This document shows, piece after piece, positions 1 to 11,421 of a stretch of 64,000 bases of DNA. The position numbers and the translations under genes are program-made. This DNA comes from Isoetes taiwanensis (lineage: Eukaryota; Streptophyta; Lycopodiopsida; Isoetales; Isoetaceae), in the NCBI GenBank assembly GCA_021234155.1, contig JAJEKV010000344.1:62001-126000 (forward strand), given 5' to 3'. How positions within the stretch are numbered: the first letter of the stretch is position 1; every line of letters begins with the position of its first letter. The notes under the pieces are model-generated. The model searched no databases and was not told the origin of the DNA. It saw only the letters and a program-made list of their open reading frames with translations.

Positions 1-1450
1 GGATCAGTCTCTTAAACCTTGGCTTGAGGCAGTATCTATCATGAACTGTTACTTAAATGCAGTACGCATGATTGCGGGCATGTTGCATGCCATAGAAACT
101 GCATGCAGAATGTTGCTTCTTTGTATAGGAAGGAATCTCTTTTTATTTCAGTCAGTGTAACCTGCCGACTTGTGCTTTGCAGTAAACTTGCTTTTAAGTT
201 TTGTTGTGCAGAATCAAGTACACCCAAAATGCACAACAGGTATTATCACTTGTATTGGGCCAATGAGATTACCTGGATGTCAAAGGCGTCTGCGGTTTCT
301 ATTAGCGAAATTTGAATGTCAAGTTTTTTTGCCGGTTTCTATTGGCGGGCTTGAATGTCAAGTTTTTTACGAGATAATCTTACGTTTTTCGATTTTTTGA
401 TACATGGTTTTATTTTTTGAAGTTTAAGGCAAAGAGACTTTGTAGGAAAAAGAAGGGTGAGAGGAAGAACAAGCGAGAGAAGACAACAAATAAAGGTAAT
501 TCCAGACAATGTGGCTTTTCAATGGATAGTTTAAGGTTTTTCTATCCACCATCTCTAGTCTGAGAACGATGAGACATTTTAAGATGAGGACATAGATTGC
601 CATCATGTGATTTCTGGCTCTGTTTGTTACATCATAAAAGGAAGGTATCCAACAACTTTGTAGCATTTCATGAAGTGTTGTGATCAGATGTGTGGCACTA
701 TAAGTTAACCCTCAAAGTTTGCTCAAAATACCATGCGTTTGTATGATCTACAAATCTGTCACCTCAAAGCACCGGTTACCTATTCTAACAAGTGTTCTTA
801 TCATGGTAACAGTCAATATATAACAGTAATGCAGATTGAATCCCATCCATTTTGTTCTGGAAGTGGCGCCTTGTTAAGATCATATGAACTCTTCTTGATT
901 CATTTACAGAATGCTCCATATCTTAATTTGACCTAGCTTCATGTTAGTCTAGACATGTAGCTTATGCCATGTTGATTGTTTCTGTTCTATCGTGTTTTCG
1001 GTTACCTTAAGTTTGCCTTAATTAATTTCTTATTCTATCATGTTTCCATGTGGCCTTTATCTTCTTTCCCCTGCATTTCTCTTTTCTAAGCATAAGTGAT
1101 CTATAAAGGCGGAAGGGATGAGCATAGCCTTACTATTGTTTATAGAAGTTGGCTCTGTGATTTGTGCCGGCCTTGTTCTCCATGTTTTAGCACTACATTA
1201 ATTTAGTAGTAAACAAATGCTTGCTATAGTTGTCTCCATTTTCTTCTTTGTTGACATGCATTATTTCGAAATTTCGCAAAATTAAGTCCATACTAGGTTA
1301 GTATTTGATGGTACTAGGTCTCGTATTTGCTGGTACATGAATCATGTTCCAATTCTAATATATGTAGTTTAGATTTCTAGACTTACTCGGCCCGATTAAG
1401 TATTCTATATTCGGCATATTTGGTTGGACTATAGCATATTCTGTTTCTGC
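1..1450. other. No recognisable gene; left edge of window
   Basis: AT-rich DNA with only short, unsupported reading frames. The one structured piece is a tandem duplication of about 45 bp at 291-380, where the phrase GGTTTCTATT(A/G)GCG...GAATGTCAAGTTTTTT occurs twice. This stretch may be interior DNA of the CACTA element whose 3' end lies at 2971, but nothing here proves that. Confidence 0.5.
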
Positions 1451-1456
1451 ATATTT

Positions 1457-1665
1457 GGTTGAACTGTAGCAATGGCTGGCTATCTGGAACACGTTTTTAC
1501 AGTTCACATGGTCGTCATTCTTAATCTCTTGTAAACAGATTACTCTATCCAACAACTCCCAACGGTTGAACTGTAGCAACCAGTAGTTATGTTGGAACAT
1601 CTTTTACAGTTCATACATCATTCTTAATCTTTTGCAAACATATTAATGTGAACAACAACTCCCAA
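1457..1665. repeat. Tandem duplication, about 105 bp x 2
   Basis: Two neighbouring units both begin GGTTGAACTGTAGCAA (about 1457 and 1564). Both run through TTTTACAGTTCA, ATTCTTAATCT and GCAAACAT/GTAAACAG to AACAACTCCCAA. They differ by substitutions and small indels, so the duplication is old. It lies just upstream of a predicted splice acceptor at 1722. Confidence 0.75.
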
Positions 1666-1722
1666 GTCATTTCCGGTACTCTCTATTATATTTTTGTCTT
1701 AATTTTTCTTTTCTTGTTTCAG

Positions 1723-2243
1723 GCTGCAAACATGAAGGTGCAGGGACAGGGAGATCAAAGGGAAGAAGAAATATTGCACGATGATGTTGCTTTACTAGAA
1801 GGCGAGAACGCCCACGAAGTTGAGCAAGGCGGCATCAATAATGAAATAATTGATGGAGGTGAGCAAGAAGTGAATGGAATAGAAGACACTAGAGCTGAAG
1901 ATGAGGGAGATGGTATGGAGGCAGCCATGGAGCTAGAGGGTAATGTAGGTAGTGCTGATCCGCCACCAATGGCTGCTGAAATTGATGCATTTTACTGATG
2001 CTTTAGTGGAGAAGGGATTGGATAGTGAGAGGATGGTAGAGGAGAGGATCATCGGAAGAGAAGTGATGTGGAGGTCACTAGGTAAGTGATAACGCATCCA
2101 CTTCAAGAAAGAAAGGAAGAACACCAAGAACCGAGGTATTGGCGTAAAGCTAAGTTCGATTTTCGTGAATGGTATCAAGTTGCCAAAAATATTGCTGATG
2201 CAAATCTCAAAAAGACAAGAGGGGCGACATTAGACTTATCATA
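1723..2243 (+). pseudogene. CACTA-element protein, acidic C-terminal part (frameshifted)
   Basis: A pyrimidine tract ending TTTCAG (to 1722) is a good splice acceptor. The exon after it has a Met at 1732 and encodes a strongly acidic segment rich in Glu, Asp and Gly, open to 1998. An extra T in the T-run near 1993 breaks the frame. One frame over, the sequence continues as TDALVEKGLDSERMVEER. A second one-base slip near 2086 leads into a basic, aromatic C-terminus (PRYWRKAKFDFREWYQVAKN) that ends in a TAA at 2241-2243. Two indels in one otherwise continuous protein indicate a pseudogene. Its position just inside a CACTA terminus suggests a transposon-encoded protein, perhaps the DNA-binding partner of the transposase. 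I do not recognise the family itself. Confidence 0.6.
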
Positions 2244-2527
2244 ATGGCTACATTTTCATGTATAAACTTTTTGAAGTTTCACTTGTTAATTTTGTTAATT
2301 TCGACACTTTCTCTTATATGTAATGACTACTTTTGTTTATTTACTATAAAAACGTGTTTTGAGTTTTCAGAAATGTATTATGTCATTTTTACATTGCATT
2401 CAATTCTGTTGTGTCTACTTTAACAAATATAAATGGAACAGAAATTCTGCCTTTAACTGTACCTTGAACCTAAACTGTATCTCAACTATTGTTCTGACTA
2501 ATAATCAACAATGCCACATACACGAAT

Positions 2528-2949
2528 TGTCTAACCACCTGACTAACCACCTGACTATATGGTGACCAATATTTTACTAATATTTGACTAACTTTGTGAC
2601 TAATATTGTGACCATTTTCGATACTTTGACTAAATATCTGACTAAAAAGTTGCCTAATATTATGACTAATATTAATTTTTTGACTATTTACCTGACTAAA
2701 GTGTTGACTAATTATTAAATTAAAAACTTGACTAATCTGCTGCCTAAATTTCTGACTAATCACTTGACTAAACGTGTAACCATAAAACTGACTAACGAAC
2801 TGACGATTACTGTGACTAAATATCTGACTAAATATCTGACTAAATCCTGACTAACATTCGTCAGATAATACTCGTCAGTACATTCGTCAGGAAAACAACT
2901 TGGGCAGATGGCTATCTTATGAAGACTATCTGACGATTTGTCTGACGTT
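2528..2949. repeat. 12-bp-period subterminal array, TGACTAA motif
   Basis: The hexamer TGACTA or a one-base variant (TGCCTA, TGACCA, TGACGA, TAACCA) recurs at 12-bp steps. Examples start at 2528, 2540, 2552, 2585, 2597, 2609, 2627, 2639, 2651, 2663, 2681, 2693, 2705, 2729, 2741, 2753, 2765, 2777, 2789, 2801, 2813, 2825 and 2837. Phase slips occur near 2563-2574, 2621 and 2675. From 2858 the motif flips to TCGTCAG (2858, 2872, 2884), then returns as TGACG at 2931 and 2943. Because 12 bp equals four codons, the complementary strand reads as a Ser-Gln tetrapeptide repeat; that frame is a by-product. Confidence 0.85.
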
Positions 2950-2974
2950 TAGGAGTCATTCTCTTGTAGTGACA

Positions 2975-4033
2975 GCATTTGTGGGCGCATTAAAAACTGG
3001 CCAGATGGGGTTTAAATTTCTTGCATTGCGCATGGCATTTTGGAGTAGAACATCTTCTACTGTGTTAGCATTCAACTGTAAGCCTAGGCAACAAATCCAG
3101 GCTATGCAAGCACTAGCAATCCAGGTTTGTTTGCATAGATTTGTAACTGAGGACATCCAGATAATTATATTGCCAGAAATTATTGTTAGCCATACTCAGA
3201 ATAAGAATCCCTGCAGTGACAATATACAGAAAATCAAGCGCATTTGTAGTCAAACCTCTAGTCTGCAGGATTAAAATACCCATCTTGAAATTAAAGATTT
3301 GAAAAATAGATTTGGCATAGGCAATGAGCATAGTATATTTTAGGTTAGAGCACGTAATATGCGGCTTGGTCGGGAGCTAAATGGTAATCTTTGCTTCACA
3401 TATTAAATGATTTTCTTTCTTTCTCACTGCAAACTCATCTGTCGAACTATTTGAAGTCTAGCTTTCTACTTGTTAACACTTTTGGTATGCATAATCCTTC
3501 TAGAAAATCTAGAGAATAAGGCAGGTTGTAATGTTAGCATTTAGTTATGAATGGGGTTGTAACATTAGTAACTATCGAAGTTGCGAATAGATAGATATAA
3601 TTTGGCTCTAGATATTGCATGAGAATGAGCACTGAGCAGCACGTCTAATGATCCATTGCCATACCTTCTATTTCTTGCTCTTAGATCGGATACATCAAGC
3701 TATATCTATTGTTCAAACATCCTATATAGGCAAATATGACAAATATAGTGGGGTTTGAAGTAGAGTTTTGATTCCACACGGTTTGATTTAAGCAAACTTG
3801 AGGGCACTCCTGTGGTAGACAGGAGGTCTTTTGAAATTTGCAGATCGTTTTCTTTCCTTATGCATCTCAATTCCAAATACTAAAGTTTGAGATTGGCATG
3901 TCTATCTCTATTTCTTTCCCGCCAGCAAATGGAATCTACAAATTAAATTGTGGGTCTACAGCAAGGCTTCTATAGTTAGTGCAACAATATTTTCTTGTAT
4001 TAGATTTTTGTGTTTATTGTTTGCCATTGGTGA
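2975..4033 (+). repeat. Dispersed repeat family R, copy A
   Basis: This segment matches the reverse complement of about 15800-16880 over its whole length, with many substitutions and small indels. Landmarks include ATTAAAAACTGG, TGTTAGCATTCAACTGTAAG, CCTGCAGTGACAATATACAG, the 3520-3720 block, and the end at GCCATTGGTGAG. It starts directly after the CACTA terminus, so that element abuts or truncates the copy. Short open stretches (for example 2900-3274) are not conserved as frames between copies. The family is unknown to me; it could be a non-LTR element or a duplicated gene fragment. Confidence 0.75.
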
Positions 4034-4329
4034 GAAAGCAAAAATGTACTCTCTATTGAATGGCGGATTGAGGTGAGATCTTTCTCAATCCAATGACTAT
4101 ATCTTAGGAGCCATTGGTCTACTACCTCGTCCAAGTTGACATTTTAAATTACTATCTATCTATCTATCTAAATTGACCAAAAAAACTCCTGCTGAAATGA
4201 AGGTGCCAAAACCATTACTTCTGCACAAAGCTTATTTAAAAAAAACAACATAAGAACACACCAAAGCTCGGTTACGGGGACATGAGAAACGCTTTAGCTT
4301 CTAGAGACAAGAATATGTTAGTAGAATCA
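4034..4329. other. Spacer between two inverted R copies, with (TATC)n
   Basis: Holds a short tetranucleotide microsatellite (TATC repeated, about 4151-4170). No gene or recognisable element is visible. Confidence 0.5.
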
Positions 4330-4760
4330 GATCAGCGTCTAAATAAAGGAGGTCTCCACAGAGCCTTCCTCCTATACACCAGATGCATCAGAACTGAATA
4401 ATGCTTCCTTGATCCATGGCGCACTCTTGTGCATCAGAGAAAAAAGCAATGTTCCTAACAATTCGAACATCAGAGGAATCAGTCTCACCAGAGCCTTCGC
4501 CGGAATCGGTCTCACCAGAGCATTCGCTGGAGCTCTCGACTATTCAACAACGGCAAACAACAAACAGAAAAACCTAACACAAAAAAACTCTGCTGCACCA
4601 ATACAGAAGTCCTGCTGTAGATCCACAATCTGATTCGTGGGCGAAAAAGAAATAGAGATAGGACTGCCAAGCTCGGACCATGGTATTTGGAACAGAGATG
4701 CATGGGCGGAAAGAAAAACGACTGCAAGGGAAAACTCCTGCGAACGGCAGGAGTGCCAGC
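4330..4760 (-). repeat. Dispersed repeat family R, copy C (partial)
   Basis: This copy lies in the same orientation as copy B (15580-16030) and opposite to copy A. Shared phrases are CAGCGTCTAAA, CAGATGCATCAGAA, CCATGG(C)CCATTCTTGTGCATCAGA, GCAAACAA.AAACAGAAAAA, CTGTAGA(C)CCACAATCT and CGGAAAGAAAAACGACTGCAA. Copy C also carries a small internal minisatellite (about 4484-4532) in which GTCTCACCAGAGC.TTCGC occurs twice; this is absent from B. A and C together form a local inverted repeat around 4030-4330. Confidence 0.7.
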
Positions 4761-4865
4761 GTCAGTAATATATGGATGAGATACATAAAAATGAAATATT
4801 AGCCTTTTAACCTTGGATTCTATACGCTGGAAACTGCCAGAAAAAAAGGTTGTGGAAACTTACAG

Positions 4866-7185
4866 GTTAGGGTTTGTAAGTTAAACACTGTTGCTGCATG
4901 ATTTCCTAAGTGGAGGGCATAAGTTGAAGTGGTGCATTACCCTCTAGCATAAGAAGCGCATCAGACATGGAAGGCCGTTTCTCAGGATCCTGCTGCAGGC
5001 AGAAGAACACAACTTGGATCACTTTTTTGGCTTGCACTTCATCCATAGAATCTTGGAATGGTCCACAAGGTCACTGGGGAAGAAGTCTTCATCCACAATT
5101 TGCAATAGCATCGGTAATTGATTGCCTTGGAAAATTAAGCACACCTTCTGCACTAACAATTTCTAAGAGGATCACACCAAAATTGTACGTCCATCTTGCT
5201 ATTTCGATCTGTTCAAGAGAGTACTCCGAAGGAACATACTTTGAACTTTCGATTAGACTGCATTGCAACCTGTCGAGACCAAAATGTCCAATTTTAGCAT
5301 AGAATTTGGCATGCAAATAGATGGTTTGGGCCTTTAGGTCCAGATGAAGAACTTGCTTCTCATGAAGGTAAGCCATTCTTGATGCAATTCCTCTAATAAT
5401 ATTGAATCTCTTTTTCCAACTCATTGGGCTAATGATGTTGTTAAATATCCATGCATCTAGTGAATCATTCACTACATATTCATGAACAAGAACTCTGTGA
5501 GACCTCTGGTTGCAATAGCCAAGAAGTTGAACCAGATTCATATGATGCATGCAGGAGAGAGTAGAAATTTCAGCAGAAAAATCCCCTTTTGTTTTCAGCA
5601 GTGTAACAGTTAAAGGAATTCCATTCTGAGACTGAGCTTTATACACAGCTGCAAATCTATCCTCACAAATTTTATCTTTGTAATCTTTCGTCATTCCTTG
5701 TATCTCTGAATAAGAATACACTTTAAAACCTATCTCAAGGTCTGCAGTAACATCCTTACTCTTTTGTTGCTCATGGTCTGCAATGATATCGTTACTTTCA
5801 TCATAGACATTGTTCTGCACATGATCTGCAGGCTCCTTGCTCTCAATATCTCTATTGCCTTTCTTGATCAGACATGGCACAAAAAAATTCAAAGCCAGGG
5901 TAATAACACAAACTATAAACATTATTCCCACAATTATCCCTATCAAAGCACCTGCAGAAAGTAAAGACTTTGTGTTTGTGTTGTATGATGTGTCGTCAAA
6001 GAACACTCTAAGGAAAATAACATCATTCTGATCGGAGGTATTTTTCAAGCTACCAACTTCTGTAAACATCAATACACATTTACTTGTATCATTGAAGAAG
6101 GCAGCATAACAGCTCTTGTTTTGGCTACACCTATTCTCGCAATCTGAAGGGCTAATGGCATTTTTAAACGGATATGTACCTTGGAAATCAGAGTAAGTGA
6201 TACCAGGTATCTCTAAAAACTCTTTGGAGTAGCCAGTGTCAAATGCGCAACCATTAGAAGACAACTGAACAAAATATTGGGGGCAGGAACACTGGCCTTC
6301 AGAGCAAATCTCATAATGTCCACATGCATCAGGAGCATCACAATTGATCCGTGTTTTATTCTCTGTTTTCCCAATCCACAGGTATGTGGTTACATTGGGA
6401 TTATCAGTAATAGACAGAGTACCTACAGTGCCTAGCATTTCGAAACAGGTCTGATTCGCTGCATCGAAGATTAACATGCATTTAAAATTCCCATTGCACA
6501 AGCTCATGCAGTAGGAGGGATTTGTGTGATAAACTACATGATTGGGGAGCTGGTATGAGGAATGTGTTCTATTCAAAGTCAGGAAACCGGTGCTAGAATT
6601 AGAAGAACCATTGCCTAAACTGCATCCCATAGTAATATCGGAGGCATTGATGGGAAAGAAAGGTTCGGGGCAAGAGCACTTGCTAGCATTCTCAATGTTG
6701 TTGCAAACGCCATAACTGCCACATGCATATGGAACATCACATGGGGAGACTCCATTGTTATTGACATGAAAGAAAACAGTGTAGTCGAAGTGGCTAATAT
6801 TCTTCACACTAGCTTTCTTTTGGCAGTAACACTGCTGAGATCTTTCATCAAAAAATGATATATCACAAGCATTGGCCCTTCGAAGACAATTTAAATATGT
6901 GGTGGAATAGTTGTAGTTGTAGTCGGTGCCAGAAATATAAGTAGCCCCTGTCAGGGCCAATACACTGGTATTATAGATGCCTTGTTTGCAGCCTTTTGAA
7001 GTATCAGTATTATTCTTAGGCGAGAATGAATAAGGACAGGAACATTGACCTTGGGTGCAAATGCCATAATCCCCACACACCGTTGAGTTATCACAGGATG
7101 AACTTGACAACTGGGACAAAGCTGCCACAGATGCTGATGCTAGTAACAAAAACAAGGCCATCCACTTCGTCGTGAATTGAGCCAT
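4866..7185 (-). pseudogene. Receptor-like kinase copy 1 (EGF/PAN ectodomain), broken in C-lobe
   Basis: A 698-residue frame runs from Met at 7185 to a TGA at 5089. It has a signal peptide (WMALFLLLASASVAAL), three EGF-like Cys clusters (CGDYGICTQGQCSCP and two more) each followed by a PAN-like Cys-containing module, a transmembrane segment (ALIGIIVGIMFIVCVITLAL) and a kinase domain. Against copy 2 (46940-49243), a 2-bp deletion at NCG creates the stop at once. A 4-bp deletion near 5055 restores the original frame, and homology continues to the old stop near 4866. Kinase motifs are eroded: no glycine loop (EDRFAAVYK), HLDLKAQT with the Asn lost, DFG changed to HFG, APE changed to PSE, and DVYSFG changed to WTYNFG. 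The matching TATA motif upstream is also lost. A soluble or membrane-anchored truncated receptor cannot be excluded, but decay is the simplest reading. Confidence 0.85.
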
Positions 7186-7330
7186 TTCCTTTTCTTGCCT
7201 TGTTCTGAATCATATTTGTTACACATTTTCTGTAAGGCATGAAGTTGTCACGAAGGCTTGAGAACGTGATTAAGCCTCCACTACTAGTAGGTCGCACAAG
7301 ATGTGCGCAGGTAAGGATTATTCGTTTCTC
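7186..7330 (-). promoter_or_regulatory. Upstream region of kinase copy 1, TATA lost
   Basis: Similar to 49244-49425 upstream of copy 2: both share ATGAAGTTG(T/C), ACGAAGG.TTGA.AACGTGATT and GCCTCC/ACCTCC. Where copy 2 has TATAAA on the minus strand (49384-49389), copy 1 reads CTACTAGTAG. The duplicated unit therefore included 5' flanking DNA, and this copy lost the motif. Confidence 0.6.
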
Positions 7331-9340
7331 TTAAAAATAACGTGATACATCATAGCCCATCTACATGAATATTCGGGTTACAGACATGCTACATCGCCAT
7401 GAAGACTTACAGATGTGCATCAAAGTCATTGTACATGTTCCTTTTTAGTCAAAGTAAACTAGTTAATAATGGTAGACCATCCTCCAAGAAGCTGGCGCCA
7501 TAGAGGGAAATTCTTCTTATGTCTTTTAGGTCAATATTGGGTCAAGTCAATATGACGGTTAATAAGTTAGAATAAAACTTCATGATAGTTAGAATTTTTT
7601 GGGGTAGTGATATTTAATGTCTCGATGCATTTTTCTAAATAATTCTTATCAAATCAAGTCTAAATAATTCTTATCAAATCAAGTAATTCTTAACAAATCA
7701 AATCCGCAGCGGCGCCCTTTAAGTGAACCAATTTCTCTGCTAGTGCATCTTTCACGGATTTGGCATTGAAGCTTCCTTCTCTGATATTGCTTCCTTCAAC
7801 CATCTCTGATCTTCGCCAACCACAGAAACAGAGCGGAGATGCAACATTTCAGTGGATTGGGGGTCGGATCTAGAGCTGTGCACTACCCATTCCGCCCGCG
7901 AATCCAGCGCTTCAAAGCTTAGCATTATGTACAAAGGTTGACTAAGAAGCTATCTAGAGCGCTGATCCATAGGTACCGGGTTTTGGATTGCTTTGAATTA
8001 TTTTGGTTTGTTTTGATGTCAAAGTATTGCTCTTAGCATCGGCGCCCTCAACGCCCTTGCATAGATCCCCTTGATTTGCCCCTTTCGGTTTCCTCTCTCT
8101 GGGGTTTACAATCTCTCTAGCCCCTAAAACCCCAAACGCCCAAAAGGTGCTTTCGCCGCTTTTTCCGATCCCCAAATTGGATTCTAAAGCACCCTTGAGC
8201 TGACCAGAGACCCCTCAAACTTTGGCACCCCCAAACATAGCCTCAAAGATGACAGGTACAATCAAGCGTATGGCGGAGAGACCCAAGGCAAAGAACCTTA
8301 TCCACGGTGCTTCGTGTCATCCGGTAAGCCTTATGATCACGATAGAGCCCTATCTCGGGCAGCCCCTTCTTTTGGGCCCCGACGTCCTATTCTGTCCGGT
8401 AGGATCCACAACCGGTTCGATCGTCCACGAATCGCTAGATAGGTTTTGATCATGATGAAGCTGCCTACATCCGGCTATCTAGCGGCTACAAGTAAGGCGG
8501 TATGCTCCTCATCCTTTGTCCGCGGCAATGTATGCTTCGATTACCCTTACAAAGGCTGGAGTGCGACTTCTAGAGTTGTTGCTACAATCATTGTGGGCCT
8601 GACGGAGATAGATCATAATCTTGCCCTCCGGTGTCTAGCACAATGCACCGCTTGAGCATGTGAATGATATGCGAGGTCGATAGCAGAGTACATGGATCCA
8701 CGCATACCGGGCCCGACCATGTGAATGATATGCCTAAAGATGATGGCGACAGCGAGGATCCACACATACTTTGCACGAGGATGCATACTTGAACCTCATT
8801 ATTGTGGGTATTCGGAGCGAGGTGATTCTCTTGCTATAGATGAAGCCGCCGCGTTTTTACCCGGTGTGATGCATATCCAAGCACATGGTATTGTCCGGCC
8901 ATGGGTTGGGCGTCTTGGTCTGACCGTCCTCGCCACCTCTTGGTGCGCTTTCAAGATGCTCTTTCCGGTTGCACATCTGCGACATGGCAACCATTTGAAA
9001 GGAACCACCTTCTCGAATTCCGGAAGACTTGACTCGGCCACTGACTCGTGAGCGGAAAGAAGAGTTATGTCGTGTGCGCGAGGCTCGCGCTCTGGCCCGG
9101 AAGTGGGTCATTTTATAGGGGAGGTCAAGCTATCATTCGAGATCAATGGCCATCGACCCATGGGCACTTAACGTATAGCTCCTTATTTTTTTGTTTCGAT
9201 TACGGTTTGGTTATTTGCGTGTTGAAGCGGGGCTTGGACCCCATGTTCTACTTTTGGGCCGCCCTCGATCTGTTAGGGCTTATGCCCCTTTGTTTGTTCT
9301 GGTCCCATAACCCGATTGGGTTCCGTGGACGTTAAAATTT
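7331..9340. other. No recognisable gene; moderately GC-rich anonymous DNA
   Basis: I see short frames up to about 108 residues, none with a motif I can name and none preserved elsewhere in the window. About 7625-7700 contains a short internal repetition of AATAATTCTTATCAAATCAAGT. The 8030-9320 stretch has a different, GC-richer texture from its flanks. It could be an old retroelement, but I cannot demonstrate a coding domain, terminal repeat or target duplication. Confidence 0.45.
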
Positions 9341-9361
9341 TCTTCCTTCCTTCCTTCCTTG
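9341..9361 (+). repeat. (TTCC)5 microsatellite
   Basis: Five consecutive TTCC units are visible. Confidence 0.9.
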
Positions 9362-11421
9362 TTCGGTTGCATGCCGTGGCTAAGCCTCCTAAGCCTCCTC
9401 CTTTGATTCGAGGTACAACAGGATCAAATTTGCGATTCTATGCGGCCCGCATGAGCATCTTTGCCGATTCTTGCGAAACGGCTACGCCGCGGGTGGTGGG
9501 GGTTCAAACCCCGGCGATGTATGTTTAGCTTTGGGAGTTGGTTACGGGGTTATCGATGATGATCCCAGGCGTGGTAGAACTTGTGTCATATCGTGTCCTC
9601 CACTTTGTGCGCCATAAGGCGGCGGGGATAAGCTCCACAATAATTGTGTGAGTATGCACCGAAAAAAAATTGGCTTCCATGTACGCGGGGGCTGGTATCT
9701 TGGTTGTTGCCGTGTCACATGAAGATATCAACGTCTTCCAGGTAGGCGTTAAAAGTAAAACGGAGGGGTCACATGGAGCTTTTTGACATGAATCTCTTCA
9801 TGTTGACATCAATCCATCCCCGGCTCTCTCCTCGGTTGGGCCAGTTCATGTCAACATGAATCTCTTGGATATCAAAGACGTGGCATATCTCGAGGTACTT
9901 GGCGGCAATCCGAGAAATCGGTAGGGGAACAAGAGCGGCAAGAATGGATGGTGCGTTTGGATCTTCATGTGACCTGTTTTCTATCATTTGCGTTCATGTT
10001 GAATGAAAGAGTCCCTGTCGACATCTTCATGTGACCATACCCATAGCAAGGGAAATTTTTGCAGGAACGTAATCTCACCCTAATGTCCTTATCTCGGAAT
10101 ATTCCCTCGAGAATATTCCCTCGGCAGCTTTTGCCGGTGCTGTAACTGCGGCTTGAGGCAGGCGCCTTCGATGCGGCTGGCGCCTACCGGGAAATTCCCT
10201 CGTGTAATTTCCTCTATCATAACTTTCCCTATTACATAACAGTATTTTGTAAGAACTAAAATATTGCAATTAAATAAATTTGTCGATAACAATCTTAGCT
10301 CCACACATTAGAGTTGCCCTCCCCTCTTTGTGCCTAGTGTTCATGCCACATGCCATGGTAATTGCACTTCAGAATTCTATTATGTCTTTAACAATGATAG
10401 ATCAAAACGGTTACTTTGCAATGTTTACTTCCAATATACACAAACCAATGGCGATCTAGTGGTTGTAGTTGCTTGGTCATGTTCCAACCGAGAAATGTTT
10501 TTAGAATCTTCCTTATTTACCATTTATAAGGCTATTTTGTTTCTTGGGTAAGAATACGCATGAAAAAAGAAAAATGTCACAGAAAAAGCAACGCATTCCA
10601 TAGACAAAAGTATACAGCAGCTAGAAATATGGTCTGGTATTTCCCTTGTATTTGCAGCCACATATATTGTTTAAAATTGCATCTCTTTATTACCTCAACC
10701 AGTTTGACACGTACATAACAAGCCAATCCACCCAACCGCGGCCCTTATTACCTTTCTCATTCCATAATGAACATAGTTCTGAAAACTTGATATCAACAAG
10801 CCTGTTTGTTTCATATTCCCAAGTCTCACTAAAAACAAGCACATGAAACTCATCAAAGAGCGTTTTAGTGGTAAGAATATTATCTTCCTCCAAGCCATGC
10901 ATGTCTCAATCGCATAATCTGAGAGTCTCAAATTCCTATGCATTCTTATTTGCACGGACCGCAATTCTATCCTCTAAGATATATGCAGATTTTCCTTCAT
11001 CTTTGAGTTTCTTAAGTTCTGTTGTGAGTCCTCTTCTTTGGCTCTGCTGCCATAAAGTTAAGACATCATTCAACCATATATTGTATCCATTCAAACGCGT
11101 TCTCTGTAATTCATGATTCTATTTCTGTCATCACTATTGTAAAATTCACAATAATTAGACGAAAATGACCTTCTTGTAGTTTCCCTGTCTTGTAACAATG
11201 CTTAAAAATATGGCATGCATCCGATGTCCTTAAAAAGCCATTGCACACTTTTTTGCACATCATCATTCTCATGTTATGCTATTCCTGTGATTTTCAGATT
11301 CAATGGTCTTGTTGTCATCTTGGATTTCATGTGCTTGTTCTTCAGATCGTTCCCTCTCTTTTGTAAAAAGATTAGTCATTTTGTTCTCAATTGTATTGGA
11401 AAGCTGTGAAACATGTTGTTC
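9362..11421. other. No recognisable gene
   Basis: Contains a tRNA-like B-box (GGGGGTTCAAACCCC, about 9507-9521) without a convincing A-box or cloverleaf. Near 9780-9870 the phrase TCTTCATGTTGACAT / CATGTCAACATGAATCTCTT forms a loose inverted repeat. At 10690-10960 the minus strand is open for about 90 residues without a recognisable motif. Confidence 0.45.

Larger units (their letters stand above)
1723..2971 (+). mobile_element. CACTA (En/Spm-type) transposon, 3' portion
   Basis: Read on the minus strand, the sequence ending at 2971 begins CACTACAAGAGAATGACTCC. This matches the CACTACAAGA-type terminal repeats of plant CACTA elements. Immediately inside are short motifs in both orientations (CTGACGA and TCGTCAG), then a long array with a 12-bp period. 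In known En/Spm elements such subterminal 12-bp motifs bind the TnpA protein. A broken acidic protein lies further in. I found no left terminus in the window (CACTACATTA at 1191 matches only 6 bp), so the element is truncated or starts further left. The 3-bp target duplication therefore cannot be tested. DNA right of 2975 is a copy of another repeat. Confidence 0.7.

Noticed and set aside
1191-1200. CACTACATTA as a possible left CACTA terminus
   Set aside because: Only six bases match the right terminus and the flanking triplets do not agree.
2482-2763. Minus-strand frame of 93 residues with Ser-Gln repeats
   Set aside because: It is the complement of the 12-bp CACTA subterminal array; a 12-bp period keeps any frame open, so the repeat pattern alone explains it.
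5089-5302. Plus-strand frames across the kinase genes (for example 4967-5302, 47040-47369, 58801-59139)
   Set aside because: Complement shadows of kinase coding sequence.
9507-9521. tRNA-like B-box (GGGGGTTCAAACCCC)
   Set aside because: No A-box, acceptor stem or anticodon arm at proper spacing; kept only as a note.
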